From contig CBDCJB010000002.1 in the NCBI GenBank assembly GCA_965217605.1, positions 1 through 64,000 on the forward strand: DNA of 64,000 nucleotides, read 5' to 3'. Within the stretch, counting starts at the first letter, position 1. Each line of letters opens with the position of its first letter. The notes beneath the pieces were generated by a model that was not told the origin of the DNA, searched no databases, and worked only from the letters and a program-made list of their open reading frames with translations. This DNA is from JAYYZW01 sp965217605 (GTDB lineage Bacteria > Pseudomonadota > Gammaproteobacteria > Ga0077536). This document shows, one piece after another, positions 53,088 through 62,881 of this stretch. The translations under genes and the position numbers were made by a program.

Positions 53088-54761
53088 ATGAAACTCCGAT
53101 ATCTATTGGGTCTGCTCCTCGCCGGCTCCCTCTGGATGTCCGCCGTGACGGTTTGGCTGGCGATCGAATTGCACGCGGCGCTCAACAGAGTAACTGACGC
53201 GGAGCAACGACGATTCAAGTCGATTTTGCTAGCTGACGAATTGCGCCAGTCGTCCGACGATCTCACGAGATTCGCCAGGATGTTTGTCCAAACAGGCGAA
53301 GACAGATTCGAAACCTACTTTCGGCAGGTATTGGCGATCCGTAACGGCGAGCTAGCTCGTCCAGAAGGGTACGAGGGTATCTTCTGGGATAGAGTCCTCA
53401 TTGAGGACCAATTTCGTCTGGAAGGTAGCACTGGAACGGCCATCTCGCTTCAGGACCGCATGTTGCGGCTGGCATTCACCGAGGTGGAGTTCGATCTCCT
53501 CGCGGAAGCGCAGAAGCGCTCCGACAGTTTGACAAGCATTGAAAACAGAGCTTTCAACGCGGTGCGGGGCCTATACGATGATGGCTCGGGAAAATACAGG
53601 CGAGCCGGCTCGCCTGATCTCGGCTTGGCTCAACGCCTGCTTCACGGGGACGACTATCTCCGCGCAAAGGCGTCAATCATGGAACCGATCGGACGCTTTC
53701 AGGAGATCGTGAATTCTCGAACTGCGGCAATGCTCATGAGCGTGCAGCGCGAGGCCGAAGCCCTGCTGAGGGGGACGTTCGTTGCAGCGGGCGGCCTCTT
53801 CGGGCTCCTCGTCGTGCTAACGGCGGTCATCCATCGTAGAGTGTTGCTCAGAGCCTTGATCCTCGCTAAAACGGCCGAGACCGTCACTTTGGGTAAGCTG
53901 GATGCGCGCAGCGGTGTCCTAGGCAATGACGAACTCGGGGTCCTGGGGAGGACTTTCGACGAAATGGTATCGCGGTTGGCCGAGAGCCTGTCGTTGGTGA
54001 CGGCTGCCAGGGACCGAATGAAACACGAACTCAGCGTTGGCAGAGAAATCCAGATGAGCATGATTCCCCTCATCTTTCCGGCATTTCCGGAGCGTGACGA
54101 GTTTTCGATTTTCGCGACTTTGGAACCCGCTCGCGAGGTTGGCGGCGATTTCTACGATTTCTTTTTTATCAACGACGACCAGATTTGCATCTGCATCGGC
54201 GACGTTTCCGGGAAGGGCGTCCCGTCGGCCCTGTTCATGGCGGTGGCCAAGACATTGATAAAATCGCGGGCCGCCGACGATCTTTCGACCGCAAGTATTC
54301 TCACCCGCGTGAATGACGAACTCAGCGCCGACAACAAGGAGTGTATGTTCGTCACCCTCTTCATAGCGATCATCGACGTCAAGACGGGAGTGGCGGTTTA
54401 TACGAATGCCGGCCACAATGCACCATACCTGCGGCGACGTGATGGGTCGTTGCGACGCCTGGACGCGCTGCACGGCCCGGTTGCCGGGGCCGTGGATGGA
54501 ATAGTTTACGGTGAGGACACGATACGTTTGGAACAGTCTGATATGCTGTTCCTGTACACCGATGGTGTCACCGAAGCCATGGATGGCGAAGGAGCATGGT
54601 TCTCTGAAGAACGGCTTGTCAATCTGTTGCAAACGACGGAGCTGGACCACGCGGAAATGGCGGTGAACGCAATCGTATCCGCAGTCAAAAAGTTCGAAGA
54701 CGGCGCGGAGCAGACCGACGACGTGACTATTTTGCTATTTCGATTCGGAGACGGCCACTAG
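53088..54761 (+). CDS. HAMP-domain SpoIIE-type protein serine phosphatase
   Basis: 557 residues. Membrane helix at residues 3-25, an extracytoplasmic helical sensor region (about 30-225), a second helix GTFVAAGGLFGLLVVLTAVI, HAMP (about 250-305), a coiled-coil, then a PPM/SpoIIE domain with REIQMSMIPLIFPAFP, EVGGDFYDFFFINDD, GDVSGKGVPSALFMA, TNAGHNAPYLRR, LYTDGVTEAMD and QTDDVTILLFRF, all metal-binding Asp present. It would dephosphorylate the STAS protein encoded upstream in response to an external signal. Confidence 0.94.
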   Translation: MKLRYLLGLLLAGSLWMSAVTVWLAIELHAALNRVTDAEQRRFKSILLADELRQSSDDLTRFARMFVQTGEDRFETYFRQVLAIRNGELARPEGYEGIFWDRVLIEDQFRLEGSTGTAISLQDRMLRLAFTEVEFDLLAEAQKRSDSLTSIENRAFNAVRGLYDDGSGKYRRAGSPDLGLAQRLLHGDDYLRAKASIMEPIGRFQEIVNSRTAAMLMSVQREAEALLRGTFVAAGGLFGLLVVLTAVIHRRVLLRALILAKTAETVTLGKLDARSGVLGNDELGVLGRTFDEMVSRLAESLSLVTAARDRMKHELSVGREIQMSMIPLIFPAFPERDEFSIFATLEPAREVGGDFYDFFFINDDQICICIGDVSGKGVPSALFMAVAKTLIKSRAADDLSTASILTRVNDELSADNKECMFVTLFIAIIDVKTGVAVYTNAGHNAPYLRRRDGSLRRLDALHGPVAGAVDGIVYGEDTIRLEQSDMLFLYTDGVTEAMDGEGAWFSEERLVNLLQTTELDHAEMAVNAIVSAVKKFEDGAEQTDDVTILLFRFGDGH

Positions 54762-55068
54762 GGATAGTCTGAACAATGGGACAGATTTTACATTGGACTC
54801 ATCGAGGCGGATATTTTAACGGTCCGCGAGCCACTTCGCCTCAGGGGATCCGGTTTTCTGTCCGGGAATAGGCCCGTGCAGCCGTTCCGGACACGGGACT
54901 CCCTCGTCAAGCGGTCGCATGGCCCTCCGTCAGCAGCAGATGGGTGAACCCCAGTAACAGGGTGTCAATCGGCATTGAATTTGGCAATGGCAAATATTGG
55001 GCTTGGCATGAGTGCATCCCTTTCACATACTTATATTGAAAGGAGGCTACACAATGAACCTGATTACC
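54762..55068 (+). other. Intergenic stretch ending in the first codons of a lost gene
   Basis: Nothing coding until GAAAGGAGGCTACACAATG: a very strong ribosome site and ATG (55054) followed by only five native codons (MNLIT) before the IS6 end at 55069. The gene itself is gone from here, leaving its leader and probably its promoter. Confidence 0.65.
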
Positions 55069-55873
55069 GGCATTGTCAGACTAACTGGATCGGACCGATA
55101 GAACCTTCAATCGAGGACTCTCAGGCTGCGAGTTGACGCCACTCGGCCAAGGCGGCGGCTCGGCCTTGTTTGAAAATGTCGCGGCGGGTGAGATGGCGTT
55201 GGTGGTTGAAGTGGTTGTGGATCGAGACGTGGACAGCGGCAAATTTTTGCAGGGTCTTGATGTCTCTGAACCGCACCATCGCCCCTTCCGGTCTTCGAAA
55301 CGGTTGATGCGAGTTCTCGGCTCTATTGTTAAGCCAGCGCCCGCATTCCTGCGGTCCTGGATTTCCGAGCACCTTCATCGCAGCTTGATAAGATCGAAGC
55401 CGGCCGGTAACGATTGACCACGGCCGGCCATAGCGTTTCATCGTGTGCTTCAGAAACTTCATCGCTGCCCGACGATCCCGCCGTTTTGTGGCAAAAACCT
55501 CAAGTACCTCCCCTTAGTGGTCGACAGCGCGCCACAGGTAATGTGTCTCGCCGTTAATGCGGACAAACACCTCATCAAGATGCCAGCGCCAGTTCGACCA
55601 GTTGTGCCCGTCTACGCGCCTCTCCCTGATCTCCCCAGCAAACATTGGACCGAAACGGTTCCACCAGAAACGGACCGTCTCGTGACAAATATCGATGCCA
55701 CGTTCGAACAGAATGTCTTCGACTTGGCGCAATGACAACGGATAGCGTATGTACATCATTACCGCGAGGCGGATGACCTCGGGCGAACTGTTGAAATAGC
55801 GAAAGGGATTGTGCATCACCGCAGACTACGAGAGCTTGCTTTCCGGCTCAAGCCAGTTTTCTCTGACAATGCC
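55069..55873 (-). mobile_element. IS6-family element with defective transposase
   Basis: 805 bp with both ends. It removed the gene starting at 55054 on one side and the FitA-type antitoxin on the other. Flanks tgattacc and cattgagc do not match. Confidence 0.93.
55121..55816 (-). pseudogene. IS6-family transposase with premature stop
   Basis: One GAA to TAA change in VDHEGEV (about 55516) splits an otherwise full-length frame; the variant ERRVDGHNWSNWRW resembles the remnant at 7022. Confidence 0.9.
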
Positions 55874-55951
55874 CATTGAGCGGCTGTGCGCCGCCGCGCG
55901 CAGGCGCGTTTTCACATCGTCATCGAGATTGCGAATTGTGATGCTCGCCAA
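55874..55951 (-). pseudogene. FitA/VapB-type ribbon-helix-helix antitoxin, N-terminal remnant
   Basis: Starts with TTG at 55951: ASITIRNLDDDVKTRLRAAA then HSRSM, the DNA-binding arm of FitA-like antitoxins, cut by the IS6 end at 55873. The partner PIN toxin is absent. Confidence 0.7.
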
Positions 55952-56327
55952 CGCCCGTTCCGTATTGCGGTTTTGGAACCGCAAAACTACTGTACGATTG
56001 CAATGCAAGCAGATTTGCATAGCCTGCGTCGGGCCCGTGGCGTCGCAGACGCACGATCGCAACCTCTGCCGCGGCCGGCCAGGGCGGGTGCACACACGCA
56101 CCCCGGCCGAGCGAAACCCCGGCGCAGGTCCAAGCGCTTGCCGCGCGGCAAAGCGGGCGCAATACTTTGGGCACCGAGTTCGCGCACCGATCACGGCGCG
56201 TCGATTAGACGCTTTTATGTCGGTCGTGGGCACAATACATCCGTGGTGATGTGCAACCGAGGAGAGAAGATAGAATGGTAAGAAACCGTAATGGCTGTTC
56301 GTGCCCTCGAATGGGGAGACCGAGCGC
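55952..56327. other. Intergenic stretch without a recognised gene
   Basis: 376 bp upstream of the GPP34 gene. Frames on both strands lack known motifs. GAGGAGAGAAG near 56260 looks like a ribosome site but no suitable frame follows it. Confidence 0.5.
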
Positions 56328-56978
56328 ATGCTGAGATTCGTGGAAGAGATCATGCTACTTCTGCTTGACGATGGGGGCGGGGAATTCACCGACTTACCCG
56401 CGCCGTCGGTCGAGTACGCGCTGGCCGGCGCGGTTCTGATGGATTTGGCTCTGGAGAACCGAATCGATACCGATCTGGAACGGCTCTTCGTGATTGACCC
56501 GACACCGATTGAAGACGATTTGCTCGACCCGACGCTTGCACGCATCGCACAATCGGCGGAGACGCACGACTCCGGTTACTGGATCAAAAGCACAGTTGCC
56601 TGTGCTGGTGATATCCGCGAACGCGCCCTCGCCCGCCTTGTCGAGCGCGGCATTCTGCGCCGAGAGGATGACCGTTTCTTGTGGATGTTCCTGACGCGAC
56701 GCTACCCCGTCATCGATGGCCAAAGCGTCCGGGAGGTGAAGCTGCGGCTCATGGGGGTGCTGTTCAGCGACGAAATTCCGGATACACGCGATAGGGTTAT
56801 CATCTCCCTTGCCGATACCTGCGGCCTGCTCGGCGGCTTGCTGTCCAACCGGGAACTGATAGGTGCCGCCCCGCGCATCGCACAGGTCTGCAAGATGGAC
56901 TTGATTGGCCGGGAGGTCTCGAAAGCGCTACGGGATATCGAATCATCGCTCGCCATCGCCATGGTGCCAATACACTAA
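56328..56978 (+). CDS. GPP34 (GOLPH3/Vps74-like) family protein
   Basis: 216 residues. MLRFVEEIMLLLLDDGGGEF at the start, YALAGAVLMDLALENRIDTDLERLFVID, ERALARLVERGILRREDDRFLW, SDEIPDTRDRVIISLADTCGLL match the helical GPP34 fold, which binds phosphoinositides in eukaryotes; the bacterial role is unknown. ATG 56328 fits the family start. The stop lies 3 bp before an IS6 end at 56981, so a few native C-terminal residues could be altered, but the length is normal. Confidence 0.88.
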   Translation: MLRFVEEIMLLLLDDGGGEFTDLPAPSVEYALAGAVLMDLALENRIDTDLERLFVIDPTPIEDDLLDPTLARIAQSAETHDSGYWIKSTVACAGDIRERALARLVERGILRREDDRFLWMFLTRRYPVIDGQSVREVKLRLMGVLFSDEIPDTRDRVIISLADTCGLLGGLLSNRELIGAAPRIAQVCKMDLIGREVSKALRDIESSLAIAMVPIH

Positions 56979-56980
56979 AG

Positions 56981-57284
56981 GGCATTGCCAGACTAAGTTG
57001 ATCGGACCAGTAGAGCCAACAATCGAGGTCTCTCAGGCTGCAAGTTGACGCCACTCGGCCAAGGCGGCGGAGTGATTGAGTTTGAAGGTTTCGCGGTTAT
57101 AAAGATGACGTTCCTGGTTGAAATGATTGTGGATGGAGGCGTGGGTGGCAGCAAATTTCTGCAGGGCCTTGATGTCCCTGAACTTGGCCATCGCGCCTTC
57201 TCGTCGCCGAAACGGTTGGTGTGAGTTCTCTGCTCTATTGTTGAGCCACTGACCGCAAGTCTGAGCGGCGGCATTGCCGATTAC
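56981..57284 (-). mobile_element. IS6-family 3' remnant
   Basis: Right end GGCATTGCCAGACTAAG and the last 88 or so transposase codons (from VIGNAAAQTCG), cut by the IS3 element at 57285. Confidence 0.85.
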
Positions 57285-57757
57285 AGAGGTGGACCCCATC
57301 GATTGGACAGGTGGTCGGCGCTGCTAAGTGAAATCTTCTGTAATAGCGTTCTCATTAGAGAAGGAGCAGAAGATGACGAAGAGGAAACGACGCAATCATT
57401 CGGCGAGTTTCAAGGCGAAGGTAGCGCTGGCGGCGGTTCGAGGCGATCGCACGGTGGCTGAACTCGCCGAGCAGTTTGACGTTCACCCGAATCAGATCCA
57501 GGACTGGAAGAAGAAGCTGTTATCGCATGCGGAGGAGGTTTTCGGCAACGGTACTACGGCCGGAGGCGAGAACGGTGAACGCGAGACCGAGAAGCTGCAC
57601 GCCAAGATCGGTCAGCTGACAATGGAGAAGGATTTTTTATCCAAGGCGCTCGGTCGCGACCGTTGAGCGAGCGCCGTCAGATGGTTATGCGCGAGCATTC
57701 GTTGCCGGTCACCCGGCGCTGTGAGCTGCTCGAGGTCGCGCGCTCGACGGCGTACTA
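57285..57757 (+). mobile_element. IS3-family element, 5' part
   Basis: End AGAGGTGGACCCCATCGATTG, orfA, and the first 30 codons of orfB (LSERRQMVMREHSLPVTRRC, ELLEVARSTAY), cut by the IS1380 end at 57758. Related to the copy at 59461. Confidence 0.88.
57373..57666 (+). CDS. IS3-family OrfA (helix-turn-helix protein)
   Basis: 97 residues: MTKRKRRNHSASFKAKVALA and TVAELAEQFDVHPNQIQDWKKKLL form the helix-turn-helix, followed by a leucine-zipper-like part EKLHAKIGQLTMEKDFLSKALG. Complete, but its orfB is truncated, so it cannot support transposition. Confidence 0.9.
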   Translation: MTKRKRRNHSASFKAKVALAAVRGDRTVAELAEQFDVHPNQIQDWKKKLLSHAEEVFGNGTTAGGENGERETEKLHAKIGQLTMEKDFLSKALGRDR

Positions 57758-58157
57758 GCCCGGATATTTCATAAAAAAAGAGGGCAAGCCCTTTCTAATC
57801 CGTTATAATTCAGTTAGTTAGGCTGAAAACGGAAAGGACTCGCCCGTGACAGAATGTACCCAGACTGCGCTGCAATTTCCAGGCTTTTCTCGCCGCAAGA
57901 TCGACGTCTCATTCAACGGCGGTGACATCACTTCCAACGGTGGGGTGCAGTTGCTGCGCTTAGCCGATGAACGGACCGGGTTGATCAAGGCCGCGGCACG
58001 GGCCATTGGGGATTCTCGCCAGAGAAAGAGCTGCACCCACGATCTGGAGTCGCTGGTCCGACAGCGGGTCTATGGCCTTTCCCTGGGATGAGGACCTCAA
58101 CGACCACGAGGCATTGCGCGCGGACTTGGCTCTGCAGACGGCGCTTTCCCGGGATGA
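57758..58157 (+). mobile_element. IS1380-family element, truncated copy
   Basis: End CCCGGATATTTCAT followed by the seven-A run and GAGGGC, then a transposase start at 57846 (MTECTQTALQFPGF) with a deletion/frameshift near 58088 and loss of all DNA after the TALSRD motif. Shows the empty target site of the cassette at 17927. Confidence 0.88.
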
Positions 58158-58782
58158 GTGTGCCATCCACGAACACCTGGTACCTATTCTCAGTGTCGAG
58201 TTCCTGAACCGCGATGACCGGGCCTGTCTTCGATGGGTCCGACTTTAACCTGACGATCTGAGGGGGTTGAAAAACGGCACTGGCGACCTGTTCTTCGGCA
58301 TTCGTTTCTTTCATAGCGGTCTCTACGCTGGGTAGCTCATCCTGCTCAATAAGCTTTCTACGTTCTTCCTGCACTTCCTCCTGTATGGTTTCAGACGCGG
58401 CGATAGCTAAGAGGAATCGTAGAAGCGTGTCTAGATCTCTGTAGACATCGTCCCGCGGATACTTCTGAACTGATGCATGCGCCCATCGGTTTCGAATAGA
58501 CATCATCTCTTTAACAAAATGACGCGCGTCGGGCGGCAATGTGACCTTCCAGCCGATCTCGAACCAGTTCTTATCTAGCACGCGAAGCAGGGCGGCCAAA
58601 TCTAGCCCTCTGAGTTCCTTGATTTGGCGCTCCTCGACAAATCGCTGTTGCTGGAACGACAGTTGGTCGATGACCAGCTTGACCCACCAATCTTCATCGC
58701 CAATCTGCGGCAAGAGGTTTGCCAAGAACGCGCATAGCTCACCAGAAGCCCCTTTCAGGAGGCCGTCCATGTTTCGACTCAC
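58158..58782 (-). pseudogene. HEPN-domain (Swt1-like) N-terminal fragment of a larger protein
   Basis: GTG start with GGAGGGG upstream. About 208 native residues: FVEERQIKELRGLDLAALLRVLDKNWFEI, then the HEPN signature MMSIRNRWAHAS (RxxxxH-type) and DDVYRDLDTLLRFL, a charged linker, and RLKSDPSKTGPVIAVQELDTENRYQVFVDGTL. This last part looks like the leader domain before a helicase in defence-island proteins (inference). It is cut by the IS1380 fragment at 58157. Confidence 0.72.
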
Positions 58783-58939
58783 GGCTTTGCCCCTCCGTCC
58801 GCTGTCACACCGCCATCGACGATAAACAAGCCCATACTAGCCGTCCCCGAACACGGTATTAATGATGTGGGCAATACCGCTCGCATCCAGTCCACCGCCT
58901 GAGTCGTCTCCAGTCTCAATCCGCGTTTCTTCTGAACCC

Positions 58940-59062
58940 CTACTTAGCCGACGGACATCTCGTGGCAGAGAAGGTCGGGAGCACCATCGCTTGGAAAAGA
59001 TCGGCATCTGCCCCCTTCCCAGCCAGCTTCGCAAGTGCAATAGCGGTCTTGTCGGTAGTCAT
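58940..59062 (-). pseudogene. Short frame MTTDKTAIALAKLAGKG..., probably a gene start
   Basis: 40 residues (MTTDKTAIALAKLAGKGADA, then DLFQAMVLPTFSATRCPSAK) with CAGGAG 9 bp before the ATG. A second frame over 58853-58960 ends in DDSGGGLDASGIAHIINTVFGDG, so a frameshift or deletion may have joined two parts of one gene. No family recognised. Nothing else in the 58783-59112 gap. Confidence 0.4.
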
Positions 59063-59112
59063 CGTGATGCTCCTGGTGTCATTACCTTCGGACGAACTTC
59101 AGAATCGCCGCG

Positions 59113-59460
59113 CTAGGCTGTGCTGACGTATGGTATCTTCGACTCCTTGAGTTCGATGGCACGACCTCTAACCAGCCGGCTTACCAATCCGCGTACGATT
59201 TCCAAATTTTCTGCCTTACGTTCGGACGGCCCTATCAATATTCTCTTGATTGGAAGCACTCCACCGAGATCTGCAAATAGTTGAATGTAGGGTATTGAGC
59301 CAAAGGATCCCGGCCGATGAAAGATTGTCTTTAGACGTCTCTTATGCCCTAACTCGGCAGCTCGTTCACCATGGCATTCATGTAGTACTCCGACAATTAT
59401 TCGACACTCCTGTTCTTCGTGGAACGCTCGGTGTTTAAGTCTTCCGGCTGCGATTAATTC
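59113..59460 (-). pseudogene. DUF2971 family protein, C-terminal fragment
   Basis: About 115 residues: LKHRAFHEEQECRIIVGVLH corresponds to the K-H-x-x-F-x-x-E-x-E-x-R core of DUF2971, followed by IKRILIGPSERKAENLEIVRGL. The N-terminal half is removed by the IS3 element at 59461. The same strand as the HEPN fragment suggests an eroded island. Confidence 0.7.
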
Positions 59461-59548
59461 AGAGGTGGACCCCACCGGTTGGACAGAGATTTTGATGTGA
59501 TAAGTGAAATCTTCTGATTTAGCATTCTCAATAGAGAGGGCGCAGAAG

Positions 59549-59878
59549 ATGACGCGAAGAAAACGAAGAAACCATTCCCCGGCCTTCAAGGCCAAGGTAG
59601 CGCTGGCCGCCCTTGTCGGTGATCGGACGTTGGCGGAATTAGCCGAGCAGTTCGATGTGCATCCCAATCAGATCCAAGCGTGGAAGAAGCAGTTGCTAAA
59701 GGGTGCAGAGAACGTGTTTGGCGCTCACGCGGTGGAAGCCGAACACAGCGAGGGCGAAAAGCAGAAACGCCATGCCAAGATAGGCCGGTTGTCGATGGAG
59801 AACGATTTTTTATCACAAGCGCTCGGTCGCGGCCGATGCGTGAGCGCAAAAAGAGGGTCAAGGCAGATAGTCAGCTGA
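59549..59878 (+). CDS. IS3-family OrfA
   Basis: 109 residues, helix-turn-helix TLAELAEQFDVHPNQIQAWKK and a coiled-coil end SMENDFLSQALG. The frame overlaps orfB, where a -1 frameshift would normally fuse the two. Confidence 0.9.
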   Translation: MTRRKRRNHSPAFKAKVALAALVGDRTLAELAEQFDVHPNQIQAWKKQLLKGAENVFGAHAVEAEHSEGEKQKRHAKIGRLSMENDFLSQALGRGRCVSAKRGSRQIVS

Positions 59879-60682
59879 CGGTGATGAGGCGTTGTGAGCT
59901 GTTGGATGTCGCGCGTTCCACAGCGTACTACGAGGCGGCAGCGGTTTCAGACGATGACCTGTTGGCCATGCGGCTGATTGATGAGATCCATTTGCGATTA
60001 CCGTTTTATGGGCGTCGTCGTATTAGAGACGAGCTGGAAGATCAGGGCCACTGGGTGAATCGTAAGCGGGTGCAACGGTTGATGCGACAGATGGGCTTGA
60101 GGGCGCTGTACCCCAAGCCACGCACGAGCCGCCCCGGGCAAGGACACAAGATTTATCCGTACTTGCTCCAGGGACTGTCCATTGAACGACCCAACCAGGT
60201 GTGGGCAACCGACATTTGTTATATCCCGATGGCCAAGGGGTTCATGTATCTGGTTGCAATCATGGCCTGGGCGACCCGCCGGGTCTTATCGTGGCGTGTG
60301 TCGAACACGATGGACAGCGCGTTTTGTGTCGAGGCGCTTGAGGCGGCTCTAGCTCGCTACGAGGCACCGCAGATCTTCAACACCGACAGTGAGTATGTGT
60401 GTGCCGGTCCTCGAGGTGGTTTGACCCACACCGCGATAGGCGCATGGGGTGGCGATCAGTATGGATGGCAAGGGGCGCTGGCTCGACAACGTCTTCGTAG
60501 AACGCCTGTGGCGCAGCGTGAAGTACGCGGATGTCTACCTGCGCGCCTACGAGACGCCGGCCGCGCTGCGTGTCGGGCTCACCCGCTACTTCGACTTCTA
60601 CAATGCGCGGCGCCGGCACGCGGCGCTGGACCGACGCACCCCGGATGCGGTGTACTTCGAGATGGTCACGCAAGCGGCCTGA
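59836..60682 (+). pseudogene. IS3-family OrfB transposase with internal frameshift
   Basis: Starts MRERKKRVKADSQLTVMRRC; LPFYGRRRIRDELEDQG, NQVWATDICYIPMAKGFMYL (first Asp) and QIFNTDSEYV (second Asp) are followed by about 60 bp of scrambled sequence, after which another frame gives MAISMDGKGRWLDNVFVERL (Glu motif) and YFDFYNARRRHAALDRRTPD. Full catalytic set but broken frame. Confidence 0.9.
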
Positions 60683-60736
60683 AACACGGTGGAGATTTCA
60701 CTTAAGACACTGTCCAAGATCCGGGGTCCACTTCTG

Positions 60737-61101
60737 TCACCGGCGCGTGCGCTTTCTGTCGACCCTTGGGCTGGTCAATACCGTGGAGCAGGAAAAACGC
60801 GACCCGGCAAGGCCGCTTGACGAACAAGCTGATACAGACCGACCTGGGTATCCTCAATGAACTCGGCTATCTGCGATTTAGCCGAACCGGGGGCGCCTTG
60901 CTGTTTCACCTGATCAGCAAACTGTACGAGCGCACCAGCCTCATTATCACGACCCATCTCGGCTTCTCGGAATGGCCAACGGCTTTTAGCGAAGAATTGA
61001 CAACCGCTTTGATCGATAGCCTGACCCATCATTACCACATCGTCGAGACTGGGACGACATTTATCGATTCAAACAGTCAACCGCGCACAATGAGAGAATA
61101 G
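60737..61101 (+). pseudogene. IS21-family helper ATPase (IstB), C-terminal fragment
   Basis: Pieces RRVRFLSTLGLVNTVEQEK and, one frame over, LGILNELGYLRFSRTGGALL then FHLISKLYERTSLIITTHLG and ALIDSLTHHYHIVETG, i.e. Walker B, sensor and end of IstB. The Walker A half is missing. Confidence 0.88.
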
Positions 61102-61400
61102 ACCGGCAAGAAAAAAATAAACCGAACTACAATCCAGCTCACCTTGGACAGGTCAATATTCGACGCAAATCCCGGGACACTTTTACGCGCAATTCCACAT
61201 GGAGGTGGAGCGCAGCGAGTCGCGCCGCATCAAGGCCGCGCAGCGGATGAGATCCTCAGCCAAACTTGACCCTTTCGACAAAAGCGGAAAACATATAGGG
61301 GTGAATATCACGGGCAACCGGATGCATAGGTGATTCATTCCGAACCGACATCTCGGAACTGCCCGGGGCTTGACGAAACGCTGGCCTAGCGTTTACTGAA
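61102..61400. other. Non-coding remnant after istB
   Basis: Contains GGTCAATATTCGACGCAAAT and GGGACACTTTTACGC, similar to the repeated ends of IS21 elements, then about 200 bp upstream of the kinase gene without a recognised gene. Confidence 0.5.
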
Positions 61401-61835
61401 ATGGCGATCCTGCAAATCTCGCTGACCAACGAGCTTTGGGAGATTGGCGTCGCGGCAACGCAAATCGAAGAGTTTTTCGCTGCACATGACCTGTCGCCGG
61501 CCATCACCTACGCCGTCAACCTGTCCGTCGATGAACTGCTGACCAACACGATCAGCTACGGGTATAACGACGGCAATCCGCATCGGATCGACATCGCGGT
61601 CCGCATGGACGAGAGTGTCATCGTCGTCGAGATCACCGACGATGCCAGGCCGTTTGAGCCGTCCGGAGTCCCGCAAACCGATACCGGCGCCTCTCTCGAA
61701 GATCGGCCGCTCGGTGGGCTCGGTATATTTCTGGTGCGTGAGATGATGGACAGTTTTCGGTATCGCCGCAGCCGGGGACACAACATCGTGACCTTGACCA
61801 AAGAGACCAGGGATGCCGCCGACGCGGGGAGCTGA
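61401..61835 (+). CDS. RsbW-like anti-sigma/partner-switching kinase (HATPase)
   Basis: 144 residues, a single GHKL ATPase domain: N box YAVNLSVDELLTNTISYGY (Glu and Asn binding Mg-ATP), G1 box VEITDDARPFEP, and the G2-like PLGGLGIFLVREMMDSFRYRR. It would phosphorylate a STAS antagonist such as those at 5391 or 51801 and otherwise bind a sigma factor or other target. Next to a decayed SpoIIE phosphatase on the opposite strand. Confidence 0.92.
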   Translation: MAILQISLTNELWEIGVAATQIEEFFAAHDLSPAITYAVNLSVDELLTNTISYGYNDGNPHRIDIAVRMDESVIVVEITDDARPFEPSGVPQTDTGASLEDRPLGGLGIFLVREMMDSFRYRRSRGHNIVTLTKETRDAADAGS

Positions 61836-61893
61836 GGGAGGAATCGAGGTAAGTGTCGGTGCCGGAGATCACACATGCTGATGCCGTGCGCGA

Positions 61894-62560
61894 TCAAGCG
61901 ACCGCACCATTGTATCTCAACACGATGCATGTGATGTCGTCGAACCGTGAAGCACCGCCAAAAAATTCGCCAACCGCGAGGATCGCGTTGTCGATCACCG
62001 CGTCGACGGAGGTCTCGTGCCCGACGGACAGCGTAGTTTTAATGCGCACTTCCTCGAACATATCGCCATCCGGGTTCATGGCCTCTGAGACACCGTCGAT
62101 GTAGAGGAACAGGGTTTCGCCGGGCGCGAAGGTCAGGCCCTTCTCGCCATATGGAAGATCGGACATGACGCCGACCACGGCCCGGCCCGTCCGGTCATGG
62201 GCAACGTCCCGATAGAGCCATCCGGACGTTTCAGGAACAGCGCGTTGTGCCGGGCATAGTCGTAGCTAAAGCGGCCCGTCGCCGGATCCAGGATGACATA
62301 GAACAGTGAGAACAGTGTTACGGAGGGATCGTGGGGGGGGCTGGGCGCAGATGGCGTCGTTGGCTTCCCGCAGGCAGACGCCGGTGTGGTCATTGTCCTG
62401 CGCGGCGACGGGCGTGACGGTCCTCGCGATCGCCATGAAGAACGCCGCCGGCACCCCCTTGCCGGAGACATCGGTGATCACGATGCCCAGGCGGCCGTCG
62501 GGCAGGACAAAGAAATCGTAGAAGTCGCCCCGTCTCCCGAGCGGCCATCCCCGGATCTCG
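61894..62560 (-). pseudogene. SpoIIE-type serine phosphatase, frameshifted and N-truncated
   Basis: Three frames carry consecutive parts: RRGDFYDFFVLPDGRLGIVI with TDVSGKGVPAAFFMAIARTV, then PSVTLFSLFYVILDPATGRF and YDYARHNALFLKRPDGS, then LTFAPGETLFLYIDGVSEAM and SRFDDITCIVLRYNG. At least two frameshifts (near 62325 and 62170). Convergent with the kinase gene. Inactive. Confidence 0.88.
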
Positions 62561-62881
62561 GGCTCAACAATGTCTCGAGTGCCTGGGAGACCAGACCACC
62601 CAATGTCTGGTCGCTTACACGAGCCCGTTGGCGCAACCGCCGCGCCAAGCTCTCTGAGAGCTTCACCGTAAAGGCGACTTTGTGTAGGGGAACCGCAATG
62701 GGACGCGGGTGGTTCTTCGCTTCGTGGAGGTAGCGATACGTTTGACTGAACGCCTCGATATGCCGAGAGTGACCGCAAGCGTCATTACCGCATCGCCTAA
62801 GTCGCGGCGCTCTTCGAAAAGCGAAAGAGCCACCTTGAAGCGTTCGGCGCGGGCTACATTGAGAGAGCGTGTATAAGACAT
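62561..62881 (-). pseudogene. Small DNA-binding protein gene with a frameshift
   Basis: MSYTRSLNVARAERFKVALS then LFEERRDLGDAVMTLAVTLG ISRR, a frame change near 62741, then QTYRYLHEAKNHPRPIAVPL and KVAFTVKLSESLARRLRQRA and LGGLVSQALETLL. The C-terminal part looks like a ribbon-helix-helix domain. Its end runs into the phosphatase remnant, which suggests a deletion fused them. Confidence 0.65.

Larger units (their letters stand above)
59461..60735 (+). mobile_element. IS3-family element, full length, orfB decayed
   Basis: 1275 bp with ends AGAGGTGGACCC and (inward) AGAAGTGGACCC. No matching short duplication at the flanks (ttc / gtc). Confidence 0.9.
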
